Of a DNA stretch of 64,000 nucleotides, positions 1 to 13,904 are shown one piece after another; position 1 is the stretch's first letter, and each line of letters opens with the position of its first letter. This DNA is from Sorex araneus. Its lineage: Eukaryota; Chordata; Mammalia; Eulipotyphla; Soricidae. The stretch is from positions 81,338,474-81,402,473 of the forward strand of contig NC_073305.1 in assembly GCF_027595985.1 (NCBI RefSeq), read 5' to 3'. A program made the position numbers and the translations under genes. Below the pieces are notes generated by a model, which saw only the letters and a program-made list of their open reading frames with translations, did no database searches and was not told the origin of the DNA.

Positions 1-163
1 GGAAACTGAGGGTCCCTCTTTTAGTGATCATGATGTAACTGCACAGTCATAAAACAACCCTGGCAAAAATTTCATGAAGCTGGAATTTCATGTAATCACG
101 TAGTGAGTGAGGCAGGGAAAAAGGATAATACAGAATTTCCCAGATGCCATATTTTCCACATAG

Positions 164-1535
<1,372 letters not shown>

Positions 1536-1619
1536 TAAGTTATCTTTTAAGTCAGATATCTAAAGAGCATAGGGACAGAATCCTGTGATCAAGATATTTG
1601 CTACTTACATGATCTCAGG

Positions 1620-2249
1620 CAGAGTCTCTTGTCCCCACTCCTGGCTGTCTTCACCAGGGCCCCTCGGAGGGGGTGGATTGTTTCCTTCCCCACCCTGAGC
1701 AAAGCCCTGGCAGCTGAAGACCTCCGGAACCCAGCCACAGCTATGCTCAAGGCCCCTCTCCACACTTTCGAACGAGCCTCATGCATGAAGGAATCAGCAG
1801 AGGAACCCGGGTGTGTGGGACCTGGGGCTGAGATCTCCAAGCCTGTTCAAATGGAGACTGGGCCTCTTTGGCCCAGATCCCCCACTTTCCAGTAGCTAGG
1901 CAGTGACACCCAGGGACATCCTCTGGTGCCGTGTAATCCCACCAAAATCCAGAGACTATAAAACCAAGCTCCCAAAAGCGGAAGCAACATCTTATAGTCT
2001 AGTTCTCCCTCTTGGAGAACCTGGGAAGCTACTGAGAGTTTCCTGCCCACATGGGGGAGCCTGGCAAGCTCCCCGTGGTGTATTCATATGCCAAAACCAG
2101 TAACAATGATGGGTCTCATTCCCCTGACCCTGAAAGAGCCTCCAATGTGTCACTGTTGGGAAGGATGAGTAAAGAGAGGCTTCTAAAATCTCAGGGCTCG
2201 GACGAATGGAGATGTTACTGAGACTGCTTGAGAAAATTGACAATCAACG

Positions 2250-2280
<31 letters not shown>

Positions 2281-2283
2281 ATG
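1620..2283 (+). mobile_element. GC-rich composite retroelement with RTE-like 3' tail, copy 1
   Basis: About 330 bases of GC-rich head lead to a conserved TATAAAA at 1957. A SINE-like body (TGGCAAGCTCCCCGTGGTG, then CATATGCCAAAACCAG) follows. The RTE 3' sequence GACGAATGGAGATGTTACTG comes last and ends in a (GAT)n tail. The same order of parts occurs at 39151-39875 and 56306-56951, so it is a dispersed family. It lies in ANKRD66 intron 2. I do not recognise a published name. Confidence 0.75.
2252..2283. repeat. (GAT)n tail of composite element
   Basis: Run of GAT triplets directly after the RTE-like end GGGATGATGATG. It is best read as an expansion of the element's own 3' tail. Confidence 0.8.
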
Positions 2284-3329
2284 ATCTTAGATGGATAAAA
2301 TAAAATATGGAAATGCAACCAACTGATATTGAGGTTGTACTTGAAATTTTACTAAAATGATCAGTTTGATGAAGAAACTATCTTGTTTGAGAGGGCATAA
2401 AATATATTCTTAGATTTCACAAACATCATAGCCATTGTAATAATGTGTAATCATAATTTAAAATATATGATCATAAATATTATTTTATTTGGGGAGAATA
2501 GCTTCCAAGGGATTCCTAGGGGGCCCAGGATCTCCTGATAGTGATTCTAAGCCAACCAGTCCAGTAGTTCAATTGAAGAGCCTTAGAATTAAGTTCTGCT
2601 TGGGTCTTACAATACTGGGATTGATGTGCCACACCCTGTGATGCTCAGGGAGCCATAGGTACAGAGGATTAAACTGAGGTAGGGTCTATATTAGGTATAT
2701 AATTTGACCTCTGTACTGTCTCTCAAACCCTACACCTATTGACTTATATTGTCTATAATTTATCTCAGATAAGAGAGATGAAATGCCAAATTTTATAGTG
2801 ATTCATAGTGATAAATAGCTACATACAAATTCCCTTCTCATATCTAAAAGGCACCCAACTTAGTTTGGTGGTCTTTGCTTGTTAAGCTTCTTATTGACTC
2901 TAAGTATTCTCAGGTTTAAAGTAAGGTATGTAAATTGCAATATTATCCATAGGACCTTTTTAATCTTCTAAATCTATGAATCTTCCTCCCACATATACAT
3001 GCCAAAGATAAAAACTTCTAACGTTTGTTATTTTTTTTCCCTCTCAGCCAAGCTGAGATTCAGATATAATTAAATATCAAGTAAGTACAAGACATTATAG
3101 TTCTGAGAGAGATGGGAAAAAAATTAGGAATTTATAATCTTGCTGAGCTAAATGATTAATTTGTACAACATAAATAATTTTTACAAGAGATAGCAAAATA
3201 AGAAAGTAAGAGTCACTTTGCTTAGGAACCAAACTGAGATTAATAGCAACTCTGATGGTGGGGAGGAAGAATAGGGGTAAAATGCCTTCTTTTTAAACAA
3301 AGTTATCATCAGAAAATTAAACTAGTAGA
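2284..3329. other. ANKRD66 intron 2, mostly unique sequence
   Basis: AT-rich sequence without coding signal. At 2515-2730 there are faint reverse-strand traces of the tRNA SINE (GATGCTCAGGGAGCCATA), too degraded to delimit. Confidence 0.5.
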
Positions 3330-3475
3330 TGTCAGAGCCATAATATAGTAGGTAGGGCACTGCCATGCACATAGCTGACCTGGGTTTGATGCCTGACACC
3401 TCATATGTTTCCCTGGGGCTGTCAGAAGTTATCTCTGAGTGTAGAGGTAGGTGTGGCCCCCAAACAGAAAGAATA
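3330..3475 (+). mobile_element. Diverged A-tailed tRNA SINE
   Basis: AGAGCCATAATATAGTAGGTAG and GACCTGGGTTTGATGCC match the head. The 3' end passes straight into the GGAA microsatellite, which probably grew out of the SINE tail. Confidence 0.65.
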
Positions 3476-3660
3476 AAGAAAGAAAAGAACAAGAGCAAGG
3501 AAGGAGGGAGGGAGGGAAGGAAGTAAAGAAGGACAGAAGGAAGAAAGGATGGAAGGAAGGAAGGAAAGAAGGAAGGAAGGAAGGAAGGAAGGAAGGAAGG
3601 AAGGAAGGAAGGAAGGAAGGAAGGAAGGAAGGAAGGAAGGAAGAAGGAAGGAAGGAGAAA
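3476..3660. repeat. (GGAA)n/(AAAG)n purine microsatellite
   Basis: About 180 bases of almost pure purine on the + strand, mainly GGAA repeats. Lys/Glu/Gly-rich and Ser/Phe-rich open frames across it are repeat artefacts. Confidence 0.95.
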
Positions 3661-3751
3661 AATTAACTAGCAATTTTTTTTTTTTGCCTATTCCAAGATT
3701 AGTTATCTGTAGAATTAATCCAGGAGGAATTTTCTTAAAACTGATATCCTG

Positions 3752-3945
3752 GGGGCCAGAGCGATAGTACAGCAGGGAGGGCATTTGCCTTGCATGCAGT
3801 CAACTCAGGTTCTACTCCTGGCATCCTATGTGGTTCCCCAAGCACCACCAGGATTAATTTCTGAGTGCAGAGCCAAGAAAAATCCCTGAGTATCGCTGGG
3901 AGTCACCCCAAAAAAGCAACAACAAACAAACAAAACCCAAAACCA
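3752..3945 (+). mobile_element. A-tailed tRNA SINE
   Basis: Head GGGGCCAGAGCGATAGTACAG, body with CACCACCAGGATTAATTTC, and end GTCACCCCAAAAAAGC followed by an AAC-rich tail. It lies in ANKRD66 intron 2. Confidence 0.85.
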
Positions 3946-5152
3946 ATAGCCTACATGGAAAAGTATTCAGAATAGGATGTAAATAACTTAAAGAGACAGA
4001 CTTGAATTCTGACTAAAATAATCCTTTCTTCTCAATCCTGCCATTATTCCCTACATCCAATGATTTCCACCCACTATAGAGCTGAGTATCAGTAGTGTCT
4101 CTCATTTAAAAGTGTCTTATGTACCTCCAAGAGACCATATTCCTTTCTTCACTTTTCCCTATGGCCAAGCAGGGCTGAGTGTCCTTGTCTCGTCTTATCT
4201 TGCTTCCTCCTGATACATCACATACTTGAACATGTTGCTGTTTTTTCTCTGCCCAACACAGGGACGCCCACATACCTGCTTTTTCCATTTCTGTCTATTA
4301 TTCTTGACTTTGCAACACTGTCATCTGTTGCTTATAACCCAGGATCAACTTATACAAATCTTTGTCTTCACTGTTCTTATACTGTATTTGTTATAAATAT
4401 GTAGATGATAACACCAGATTTTGTTTTTAGCCTTTGACTCCAGAAGTTTTAGGATTTCTCTCTTCAGCTTTCCTCAGAACAGCCTAGCTATCTCTTCCTT
4501 TACTACCATTTCATGACAATTTCGCATCTCCACAGGACTACAGCCTGGCCCGCAGACTGCAGGCTTTTTGCTTCATGGAAGATAACGAAGATATAAAGTA
4601 TATAATGGGATATACTTTTTTTGGTTTGTTCTTGGATTGTGCAGTGCTTAGGAACTACTCTCAATTTGAAGTTCAGGGGTTGCTCTAGTGGTACTCAAGA
4701 GAAGTATGTGGTGCCAGAATCTTTCACAAATCCTATGATCTAACCCTTTGAATGAATTCCTAGGTTCACATTTGAAGACCTCCTTTTACCTACTATATAT
4801 AATGCAACTTCTTGCCTTCCAAGTCTATCCTGTGGAAATATTATCCTCCCATATCAAAACATACTTCTATACTTTTTTTCTCTTATAAGACTGTCATTCT
4901 CATACTTTGTCAATCTTTTACTCTCTCCTAGATCTTTATTTTATCTATTCCTTCCATTCACTTCTCTTAGATCTACATGTTCAAATAAATCACATGAAAG
5001 AAAAAACACCTGTGGTGTATGCTTTCTTCCACACATTTCTAAACTACCTGAAAGTTCATCTGTGCAACTGTCTTTACTTCTTGCTTGCTCCTCAGACACC
5101 TTTCTTACACCAGTATACTAAATCAGTTCCCATCCAGGTCAATAGGAATATA
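3946..5152. other. ANKRD66 intron 2, no confident feature
   Basis: No gene or RNA signal is seen. Bases 4617-4750 look like a very degraded reverse-strand A-tailed SINE, at low confidence. Confidence 0.4.
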
Positions 5153-5400
5153 CTGTCACTGTCACTGTCACTGTCATCCCGCTGCTTTGCTTGAGTGGGC
5201 ACCAGTAGCGTCTCCATCATGAGACTTGTTGTTACTGTTTTTGGTATATTGAATATGCCATGGGTAGCTTGCCAGGCTCTGCTGTGCAGGTGAGATACTC
5301 TTGGTAGCTTGCCGGGCTCTCCGAGAGGGGCGGAGCAATCAAACCCGGGTCACCTGTGTGCAAGGCAAATGCCCTACCCGCTGCGCTATCACTCCAGCCC
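5153..5400 (-). mobile_element. RTE-tailed tRNA SINE, full length
   Basis: On the minus strand it reads tRNA-like head, GGAGAGCCCGGCAAG body, GTCTCA..TGGAGACGCTACTGG, then a (GTGACA)n tail at 5153-5175. It is flanked by an imperfect duplication, AATAGGAATATA at 5141 and AATAAGAACATA at 5401. Confidence 0.9.
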
Positions 5401-7497
5401 AATAAGAACATATGTTTTGTTAAATCAATGACTTCTATTTATATCTTACATCCAATTAATTTGGCTATTTCTATAACAACTTCCTTTTTCCTCTATCAGA
5501 TATTACTTTCTTCTAGTTCTCCTTTTACTCATCTGACATTTTTTCTCATGATTTTATCTTGTTTTTGCATGCTCTTTGGGTGTTGAAATCATCAGTGTCC
5601 TATCTTTGGATTTTCCATACTTCTGAGTAATCTCATTGCCTCTCTGGTGACAAGTGGGTGGATGAGCACAATATATTAACACATCATAAGTCAAGTGGAG
5701 GAGGGCTGGGTGGCCATGCTGAGCAGACAAAATCTGCTAAGGTCAACCACAGAATGTACAAATATTTTCTACTTATCATCATCTCCTATGAGAAGCTTCC
5801 CTTCTGACAGTCACAGGGTTTAGAGGGAAGGAATCTTTGGTAAGGGGAAATTTATCTAGATCTTGAAAGATAGTTAATAACTGGCCCAGAGGGCTGAACA
5901 TTTTATTTCTAAGTAAGACACCAGTTGGAAACATGCAAAGATTGTATGTGTGTATGAGGAAGAAAGATGACAGTAGAAGATAAGTAGCATGGGTAAGGAG
6001 AACATTCACCCAAGAGAGAAGTTGACAATTAAATTGTGTGGATTGTAGGATATGGAAGGTGAGGTGGGTTATGATGACCAGAGTAGCTAGGCAAGCAGAT
6101 GAGTAAAATGATCAGAGATCAGCACCATGAGGTCAGTGCTCTTGTGATGTTCCTAATGTAATTGAAAGAGGTGATCACGGGGCTGTACAGGGAGGAATAG
6201 AGACGCTTGGAACAGAAACAAGGAATTCACATAAGAAGCAACTGAACTGCAGGGCATGGTGAGAGACAAAAGATATACGAGATTTTGAAGAATGCACAGA
6301 CAATACTTAATCATCTTCCAAACATCTTAAGGATTCACTGGTACATTTAAATGTTTTATTCAGCCTCTCTAAATAGGGAATAATTCCTTCATTCAATAAA
6401 TATTTTTAAGCCCTACCTGTGTGTGATATTGAATTAGGTACTAAAAGGAATTAAAATATATATCAAATACAATGCAATACAGTAATGAGCTGAAGAAATT
6501 TCATTTGGGAAAGGAGATAACTTGGTTACATAAACAACCTAAAATTAATACAAGACCTCAAAAGAGTAGGCCAGAGAAGGGACGCAAAACATGGTCTAGA
6601 TGCTGAAAGGTCACTTAAAATCCTTTGGGACCCTGGGACACAAAGGGACAGCAAGTTTTCTTTATGCTCAATTATTATTATTATTATTATTATTTTGGTA
6701 CTGGACTTAAGCCCAGGGCCTCATGTGTACAAAGGACAGGTTGAAATACACTTCCACCCAGAACTCTGTTTTAAATTTTTTTTTAATTTTATTTTTAATG
6801 TTGCTTCATGCTTAAGACACTGTTTGCCTTTCCTGTGCCATTTAACTTCCATTTGTCTCATATTGGCTTACATTTTTGGGCCTGAGAAATAGCTTAAATA
6901 GCCTGGAGGGACTCAACACTGTACAGGGAATAGCCTTGAGCACTGCATGTGAGAGCATGTGCTCCCCCACCCCAATTTATCCCTGAGTAACTTTCACTGA
7001 TGTCTTCAAGCAGATTTTGCAAGTACATTTTGACCTTAGGTAGCGATTTGTACATATGTATGCTTCTCAATGTCCATATGTATATAACAATTGATTTATT
7101 CATTCTCCCATATATCAGCTATAATTATTCTTTATATAAATATGTACCTGTGTTATGCATATAATTATAGACAATTTTAATTTTGTTCCACATATACTTC
7201 TGGATTTTTGAATTTTATATACAGAACAGATATGACAATTATAATTAGGAAAAATTACAATGAACTGTAAATGAAAGAAAACAGCTTCTCCATAACACAT
7301 GGTTAAGAGAGAATTTGAGAATTTGGAAGAGGGGTGTTAGAGGGTGGGGAGGCAGAAGCGACAGATTAGAGGTAACAAAACAGTGTGTGTGGGGGGGTGT
7401 TTTACACACATGGATGGTCCTGGAGGTGCAGGAACTTTGTACAACAAAACCATAAAGATTAACACAATAGTAACCATGTTGCATTGTTGTATATTGT
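5401..7497. other. ANKRD66 intron 2, mostly unique sequence
   Basis: Contains an (ATT)n run at 6669-6694 and no other confident repeat or coding feature. Short open frames here have no splice support. Confidence 0.5.
6669..6694. repeat. (ATT)n microsatellite
   Basis: Eight to nine uninterrupted ATT units. Confidence 0.9.
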
Positions 7498-7675
7498 AGT
7501 AGCACTGTCGTCCCGTTGTTCATTGATTTGCTCGAGCGGGCACCAGTAAGGTCTCCATTGTGAGACTTGTTGTTACTGTTTTTGGCATATCGAATACGCC
7601 ACGGGAAGCTTGCCAGGCTCTGCCATGTGGACGGGATATTCTTGGTAACATGCTGGGCTCTCCGAGAGGGACAGA
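7498..7675 (-). mobile_element. RTE-tailed tRNA SINE, 5' truncated
   Basis: The minus-strand body and RTE-like tail are clear (CTCGAGCGGGCACCAG near 7531), but the tRNA head is missing after GAGAGGGACAG. 5' truncation is typical of target-primed reverse transcription. Confidence 0.85.
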
Positions 7676-7833
7676 TGTTACCTTAATTTTTTTTTTAAAA
7701 AAGTGGTAAATATAAAATAATTAGCAGACCTTCTTCAAGTAAAGAGCCTGCCTTTAATTCTGTTATTGCGCACCTAAGGCACACCACTTTCCTCCAGTGC
7801 AGAGTAATTTCTGTCAAGTTTGGGACCCTCTAG

Positions 7834-8214
<381 letters not shown>

Positions 8215-9090
8215 GAAGAAACCTAACTTCCGGGAACCTGGTTCCTAGAAGGTCACGTGCCCTGGCACTAACTAGAGGGCTTCAGGATGCGTCATCTGGG
8301 TAAGATTTCACTCATATAGCTTCAAACCAGCTGGCTCCCACCTAGGGCCTCTAGCCAGGCATTTACTCTGGCACTCAGCAGGCTGCTGTTGCTTCTTTGC
8401 TAATACCTTACTCTCCACAAATAGACCAGCAGATGACTGATGTCAACTGCCAGCATTTTGTCATCATGATGCACCAATCAGCTTCTACCTAACTCACCAC
8501 CTGCCCTCCCCATGCAATTAGAAACCAGGCAAAAAATTTGTAAACAAAGCTACTCCCAGTTTCCCAGTGGAGTAGAGACCCCAATTTCTGAAGGAACAAT
8601 CTGACAATAGTCGTGAGAAATAATTAGAAACTTTGACATCAACTACTTTGATCCCTCATAACTCTGTGAGAAATTATACAAAATAATGCAACTTGTACTT
8701 TTTTACTCAATATATTATCTGTGTCAAGAGTTCTAAATTCAAATCAGGTATTTCCAGTGAAACTAGTCTTTCTAAACTGAGATGTGCTATAAATGTACTG
8801 AAATCAAATTTTGGAGACTAGGTATTAAAAATGTGACTAAACTATCAATGATATTTAATATTGATTACATGTTGGGATGATGGTGTTTTGAATATTGAAT
8901 CATATAAAATATAATATTAAAACATGCATTTTGTCTCTTTCCTTTCACACTTTAAAAATCCAGAGAAGAAGTCATATAATGACAATGGTTTAACAATTTG
9001 GGCACTTTGTTAGGGGTGGAAATATAACTTTATACATCAAAAGTATTAATATTAGCATTATTATACCTTGCTAGCTTAATAAAAAGTGAA
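8215..9090 (+). other. ANKRD66: Probable ANKRD66 3' UTR
   Basis: This is non-coding sequence after the ANKRD66 stop, with no recognisable repeat. A canonical AATAAA at 9078-9083 is the first good poly(A) signal downstream, so the 3' UTR plausibly runs to about 9100. No transcript evidence is available to me. Confidence 0.45.
9078..9083 (+). terminator. Candidate poly(A) signal of ANKRD66
   Basis: AATAAA hexamer about 860 bases after the ANKRD66 stop codon, in non-repeat sequence. Position and strand fit; usage is inferred. Confidence 0.4.
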
Positions 9091-9626
9091 ACTAAATTTG
9101 AAGTTACCCATGTGCCTTGATTTTTTTCCCCCTATCAGAAAGCACTGCAATAGAAACCAGAAAATATTTAGGGCCTCCAGCAGGAAGATCTGGATGGCCA
9201 CTCAGAAGGCCAATTAACTGAGAGAGAAGGTGACAAGCAGAGAAAGAGCTTTATTCAGCAACAAGCCAGCAGGTCAGAAGATGATGGACTCAAGTCCTGG
9301 ACAACCTTATCTACATGGTTCTAAAATGCACTTTTTATGAACAAATAAATAACCTATTCTGTCAATAAGGAAGATTTTGCAGGTTGGTGACTACTGAGGT
9401 GGTCAGTAACTTTTCTTGCAGGCAAAGTTCTATTGAGGTCAATCTACTGTATCTTCAAATTTAACCAATAGTTTCTGGCTAAGGATTTAGTTGTTAGCCT
9501 AGGCTTTGGGGGTAAAGAAGATAAAAGAACCATTTTCTGCATTCCTGCCCATGAAAGTTTGTTGGGATTTTTTTCATTTCCTTTTTTAAATATATAGTCA
9601 GAATACTTTATACTCTTATTTTTGTT
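9091..9626. other. Intergenic, nothing recognised
   Basis: Non-coding. GAGCTTTATTCAGCAACAAG near 9246 faintly recalls a reverse LTR poly(A) region, but no ends can be fixed. Confidence 0.3.
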
Positions 9627-9800
9627 CATTTTGTTTTGTTTTGGGGCCAAACTCAGAGGTGCTCAGAGCTTACTCCTGGTTCTGCACTCAGAGATCACTC
9701 CTAGTAGAACACAGAGACAACAGGGCTTCCGGGGATTGAACCTGGGTTGGTCATGTTCAAGGCAGGCATCTTACCAACTTTACTATCTCTCCAGTCTCAT
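9627..9800 (-). mobile_element. A-tailed tRNA SINE, diverged
   Basis: Reverse-strand order: TTTTGTTTTGGGGCCAAACT, CACTCAGAGATCACTCC, GGGGATTGAACCTGGGTTGG, CTATCTCTCCAGTC. Confidence 0.75.
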
Positions 9801-9980
9801 ATTTTTACTTTTCCTATGTTCATTTTATATACTTTTATTTACAATAGTGTTAATTATTGGGTTTCAGGTATACAACACTTCAACCCCATGCCCTCTACCA
9901 GAGAGTCTGCTTTTTTCCACTATATCTTGCTTCAAATTTTGAACTCAGCTTTTAATTTCTTTTGGCCCATTTACACCCCA

Positions 9981-10098
9981 CTGTCATCCCGTTTTTTTAT
10001 CGATTTTCTGGAGCGGGCACCAGTAATGTCTCCACTGTGAGACCTATATTACTGTTTTTGGCATATTGAATACGCCACGGGTAGCTTGCCAGGCTCAG
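9981..10098 (-). mobile_element. RTE-tailed tRNA SINE, strongly 5' truncated
   Basis: Holds only the RTE-like end and part of the body. It is bounded by a perfect 10-base duplication TTACACCCCA at 9971-9980 and 10099-10108, which proves that truncation happened at insertion. Confidence 0.88.
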
Positions 10099-10162
10099 TT
10101 ACACCCCAGTGCAATTTATTTGATTTTTCCACTTTATAGGTTTACTAATATCTCTTTCTAGG

Positions 10163-10345
10163 ACTGGAGTGATAGCACAGTGGGTAGGGTGTCTGCCTTG
10201 CACATGGCCAACCCGGGTTCAATTTCTCCGTCCCTCTCAGAGAGCCCGGCAAGCTACCGAGAGTATCCTGCCCGCATGGCAGAGCCTGGCAAGCTACCCG
10301 TGGCATATTCGATATGCCCAAAACAGTAAAAACAAATCTCACAAT
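10163..10345 (+). mobile_element. tRNA SINE of RTE-tailed type, 3' incomplete
   Basis: Head GGACTGGAGTGATAGCACAG and body through GATATGCCCAAAACAGTAAA are clear. It stops after TCTCACAATGACAG without the usual RTE-like end, where another repeat begins. Confidence 0.8.
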
Positions 10346-10349
10346 GACA

Positions 10350-10470
10350 GGACAGAGAAGAAAAATCCCTCCCTGGGCGGCATGAGGTTGTAGCTCAGTT
10401 CACAGTCAAGATGCATAGCTGCAAGAAGCCGCTCTGGGTACCAAAATGGGTTAGAAGACCTCTCGATCAA
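10350..10470 (-). mobile_element. Fragment of the L1-associated GC-rich head family
   Basis: Reverse complement matches the monomer at 35880-36000, including AACCCATTTTGG, GAACTGAGCTACAACCTC and AGGGAGGGATTTTTC. It is abutted by the preceding SINE. Confidence 0.65.
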
Positions 10471-12517
10471 AGTCTTTAGGAGCAGAGGGTCCCAGGTTTG
10501 AAGTTTTTGACATAAATTCTTCAATACCTTATCAGAAATAGTATAGCTCTCAAAGATATGGTTTGTATTGTTTCTCTATCCCAGACATCAATTAATTTTC
10601 TCTAGATTCTACAATTTATATAGCTGGTTCCTTCTTGCCTTGTATGAACTGGTCTTCAAACAGTATGAACACTGCATGATGCCTTGGCCAGTATAATTTT
10701 TCTTCTTCCATGAATTTGAAAAGATCTTCATAAGAGGATATAGCAGAGGATATATTACCTTGGAAGTACAGAGTTACAGGCTCTACAATAAGGCTAAGGA
10801 AATGTGCACAGGTTTAAAGGAGAGAGGCAAAATGTAGGGGAGAGGGGTAGAGAAAGAAACACAGATAGAGATAGAGTGAGACATTTCTGTTTTCCAGTTC
10901 CACTTCCTTATTCAACAATGTGAAAGACTGCTTGCATAATAATATTTCCTCTTTTGTTTACAAAATATTGAATTGGCTTTTTTCTATGCAACTGGTATTA
11001 TTTTTTGATAAGTACAGCATTTTATAATCATGAGTTTGTGAGTCAAGCAGATGTAAGTTCCTACTGTCTACTTTGAAATAGACCAAAATCATCTTACTTA
11101 CAAGGGTTGCTTTGAGGACAAGATAAGGCAGTATATGTAAAGAGCTGGCACCTATCCTCCTTAACAGATCCTTAGAATACTATTGTGTTACTAGAGAAAT
11201 TAGCTCTGATTTTCCCTGAAAATTCGAAAGTCTGTCTAGCAATAATGCCCTTTTATGAGTCTACATGGGCGTGCAAGTGGGGAGGTTCCTCAGTAGACAA
11301 ATTCTCTCCATCTAACTTCACTTGTCTCTCAGTAGCCAGAGATATTGGAACCAAAGTTTTGCAAGTGGGGTGTTCTTAGTTTCCATTACCTGAGGGTCCC
11401 CAAGTTTCTTCATTAAACTCCTCTTCTCCTGCATTCTCATTGAAACACTAGAAGAAATGTGCTTCTTCCACCACCAGTTTTTGTACAGTAAATACAACAG
11501 AAAAGATTTCTTATTGTGGGAAGAACATATTATCATATGTTTCTTCTGCATGACACACCAAAAGGCAGTCATCATTACGCCAACAGAAGTTCTGAGAAGT
11601 TGAGTCACTTTTCCTCAGCCACCTCATAGATGTCTTCAGAGCCTTGAAAGTATGCCTGGGGTAGATGGGCACTAGACCTTTAGGTGTGTGGACAAGTAGC
11701 TTAACTTCTCTAGTCTCCCCATCTGTAAGTTGGAGGAGAATACCAGTATCTCTGCCGTAAGTTTGTGGTGAGAACTAATGAGATCTTGTATCTCAGACAC
11801 TTAGAACACCGTGCTCTACATGATAAAAGCCCTCAATTGTCAGGTATTGATTTAATGGCTAAAATTACAGTTATATTATTTTCATAAGCTTCAGGCTTCA
11901 GTGAGAGTTCCAAATTGATAACAGAGAAGGAGGTCTTGCTAATAAGCCAAGGCCAGCTACAGTGGGTTTTTGAGACTGCATTTTCTCTGAAGTCCATCAG
12001 ACTTTAGCGAAGGTACCCATCTATTTTCCTGCTCTTCCACAACTAGTCTAATGGCTCAGATGACTACACAGAGACTGCAGGCTCATTCATTCCATGTGCC
12101 AAGGGCCTGGGTGGGGTGGTAATAGGGGATTTAGCATCTGATATCTTCATGTATTATATCCACTTCAGTGAAGTCTTTGTGAGGATTCAAGGCAGCTTAA
12201 GAATCTGGCATTTGAAGTATTTGAGCATCTCCCCCACCCTTACAAGTAGGAAGAAATTAGGTGTTTCTATTACTGTGTAGGAAGCAGGTTAGCACCACAT
12301 CATGGAAAGAACAGAGTGGAAAGGAAAGGCCATTTTAGATTTGACTTATCAGACAACTAAGTATGGATAGTGATTACTGGGACACAAGCCTTGATTTGTA
12401 AAATTAGAGCTAGAACTCATTCTTCAAAGGCACATAAATTGTGTTATTCCATAAGAATGTAAGACCTTTAGACTTAGACTATCTGAGAAACATTAGTAAG
12501 ATTTTTTTAAAAGGTAT
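10471..12517. other. Intergenic, no confident feature
   Basis: About 2 kb of ordinary sequence. I found no gene, RNA or clear repeat in it on either strand. Confidence 0.5.
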
Positions 12518-12720
12518 TATTCCAAAGAGATAGTACAGTGGGTAGGAGGTAAATTGGCCTTGCACACAGCTGACCAGGCTTTATCTCCAGTCCTCCAAAT
12601 GGTCCCCTGAGCTGGTCAAGAGTGATCCCTGAGTGTAAAGGCAGGAGTAAGTCCTAAGCACTACTGGTGTGGCCCCAAACAAATGAGCAAACAAACAAAA
12701 ACACCAAATAAATGAACAAA
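12518..12720 (+). mobile_element. A-tailed tRNA SINE, diverged
   Basis: AGAGATAGTACAGTGGGTAG head, GGTCCCCTGAGCTGGTCAAG body, GTGTGGCCCCAAACAAATGA and an AAAC-rich tail. Confidence 0.75.
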
Positions 12721-12943
12721 CAAACAAAAAAAATCCACCAAAATAAAATGAGTATTATCCCTGGTGGAGTCACATTAGTATATAAAATAGGTATTAAGGT
12801 TTATACATTTGTGGTTGTTGACCATACATTTTGGACATACAAAAAGCTTTGAAAAAACTAAGGAAATAATAAAGAAAGGCCATTTTATTTTGGACACTAA
12901 ATTTTATGGTGTTTTTTGTTGTTGTTGTTCATTTATTCGGCGT

Positions 12944-13037
12944 TTTTTCATTTGTTTGTTTGTTTGTTCATTTGTTTGGGGCATCATCAGTGGTATTTAG
13001 GATTTACTCCTGCCTTTACACTCAGGGATCACTCTAA
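12944..13037 (-). mobile_element. Partial A-tailed tRNA SINE interrupted by another SINE
   Basis: Reverse-strand 3' half (GTTTGGGGCATCATCAGTGG, CTCAGGGATCACTC) that stops exactly where a forward SINE starts. Confidence 0.6.
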
Positions 13038-13287
13038 GGGCTAGAGTGATAGCACAGCAGGTAGGGCATTTGCCTTGCATGCAGCCAACCTGGGTTCGAT
13101 TCTTCCACCCCTCTAGGAGAGCCCAGCAAGCTACCGAGACTATCTCGCCCCCACAGCAGAGCCTGGCAAGCTACCCGTGGCGTATCTGATATGCCAAAAA
13201 CAGTAACAACAAGTCTCACATGGAGACGTTATTGGTGCCTGCTCAAGCAAATCAATGAGCAAGGGATGGCAGTGATACAGTGATAAG
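13038..13287 (+). mobile_element. RTE-tailed tRNA SINE, full length
   Basis: Complete order: A box TAGCACAGCAGGTAGG, B box GGTTCGATTC, body, ACGTTATTGGTGCCTGCTC, and a terminal AGTGATACAGTGATA repeat. Confidence 0.9.
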
Positions 13288-13548
13288 AAAATCTAAAGCA
13301 AGTTGAATCATCTCTTCTTCCTTCATCTCCTTTTTCCCTTATGATATTTTGTGCCTACCACTGTGCTTGGTTCTAAAATATCAAAAGAGGAATAAGGTCT
13401 GTGTAGGTTTTATGTTTCTAAGATACTTTATCTGACTTTGTATACCTGTTTCCCAAAAGCATACTTCTAAACATTTTCTGGAAAATTTTGAAGTTAATCA
13501 CAATTTTAAAAAGCAGTTGTCTTGCTTTTTCCATGCTGACGTGAAAAC

Positions 13549-13870
13549 TGCTATTGGTTGAATTGTGCTCCTTCAAAATGCATACGTTGAAAGAACTAAT
13601 CCCTGAATCCTCACTGAATGCGATCTTTGTGGAAGTAGAGTTATTGCAGATAAAATTGATTTACATGAGGTCATACTGGAGATACAGGGAGAAGACTATC
13701 GTTTCTAAGGTGAGGAGAGAGATCTGGAACATAGATCTCTTTTCCTCATGTCCTCAGAAGGCATTAAATCTGATGGTTCCTTGACTTCAGATTTCTATCT
13801 TTCCGAACTGTGAAATAACACATTATTGTGATTTAAGCCATTTGGTTTCAGATATTTTGTTATGATGACC
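13549..13870 (+). mobile_element. MLT1-type LTR (ERVL-MaLR), ancient
   Basis: TTGGTTGAATTGTGCTCC start, a GATTTACATGAGGTCATACTGG centre, and a TGTTATGATGACCTCGGCAAA end follow the order of mammalian MLT1 LTRs (GTTGAATTGTGTCCCC; GATGAGGTCATACTGG). It is heavily substituted, as expected for an old eutherian insertion. No internal retroviral sequence is seen next to it. Confidence 0.7.
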
Positions 13871-13904
13871 TCGGCAAATGAAAAGGAAGTTGTAGAATAG
13901 CCCT

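Noticed and set aside
2515-2730. Possible reverse A-tailed SINE
   Set aside because: Only a few words match (GATGCTCAGGGAGCC); too degraded to set limits, so mentioned only in the intron entry.
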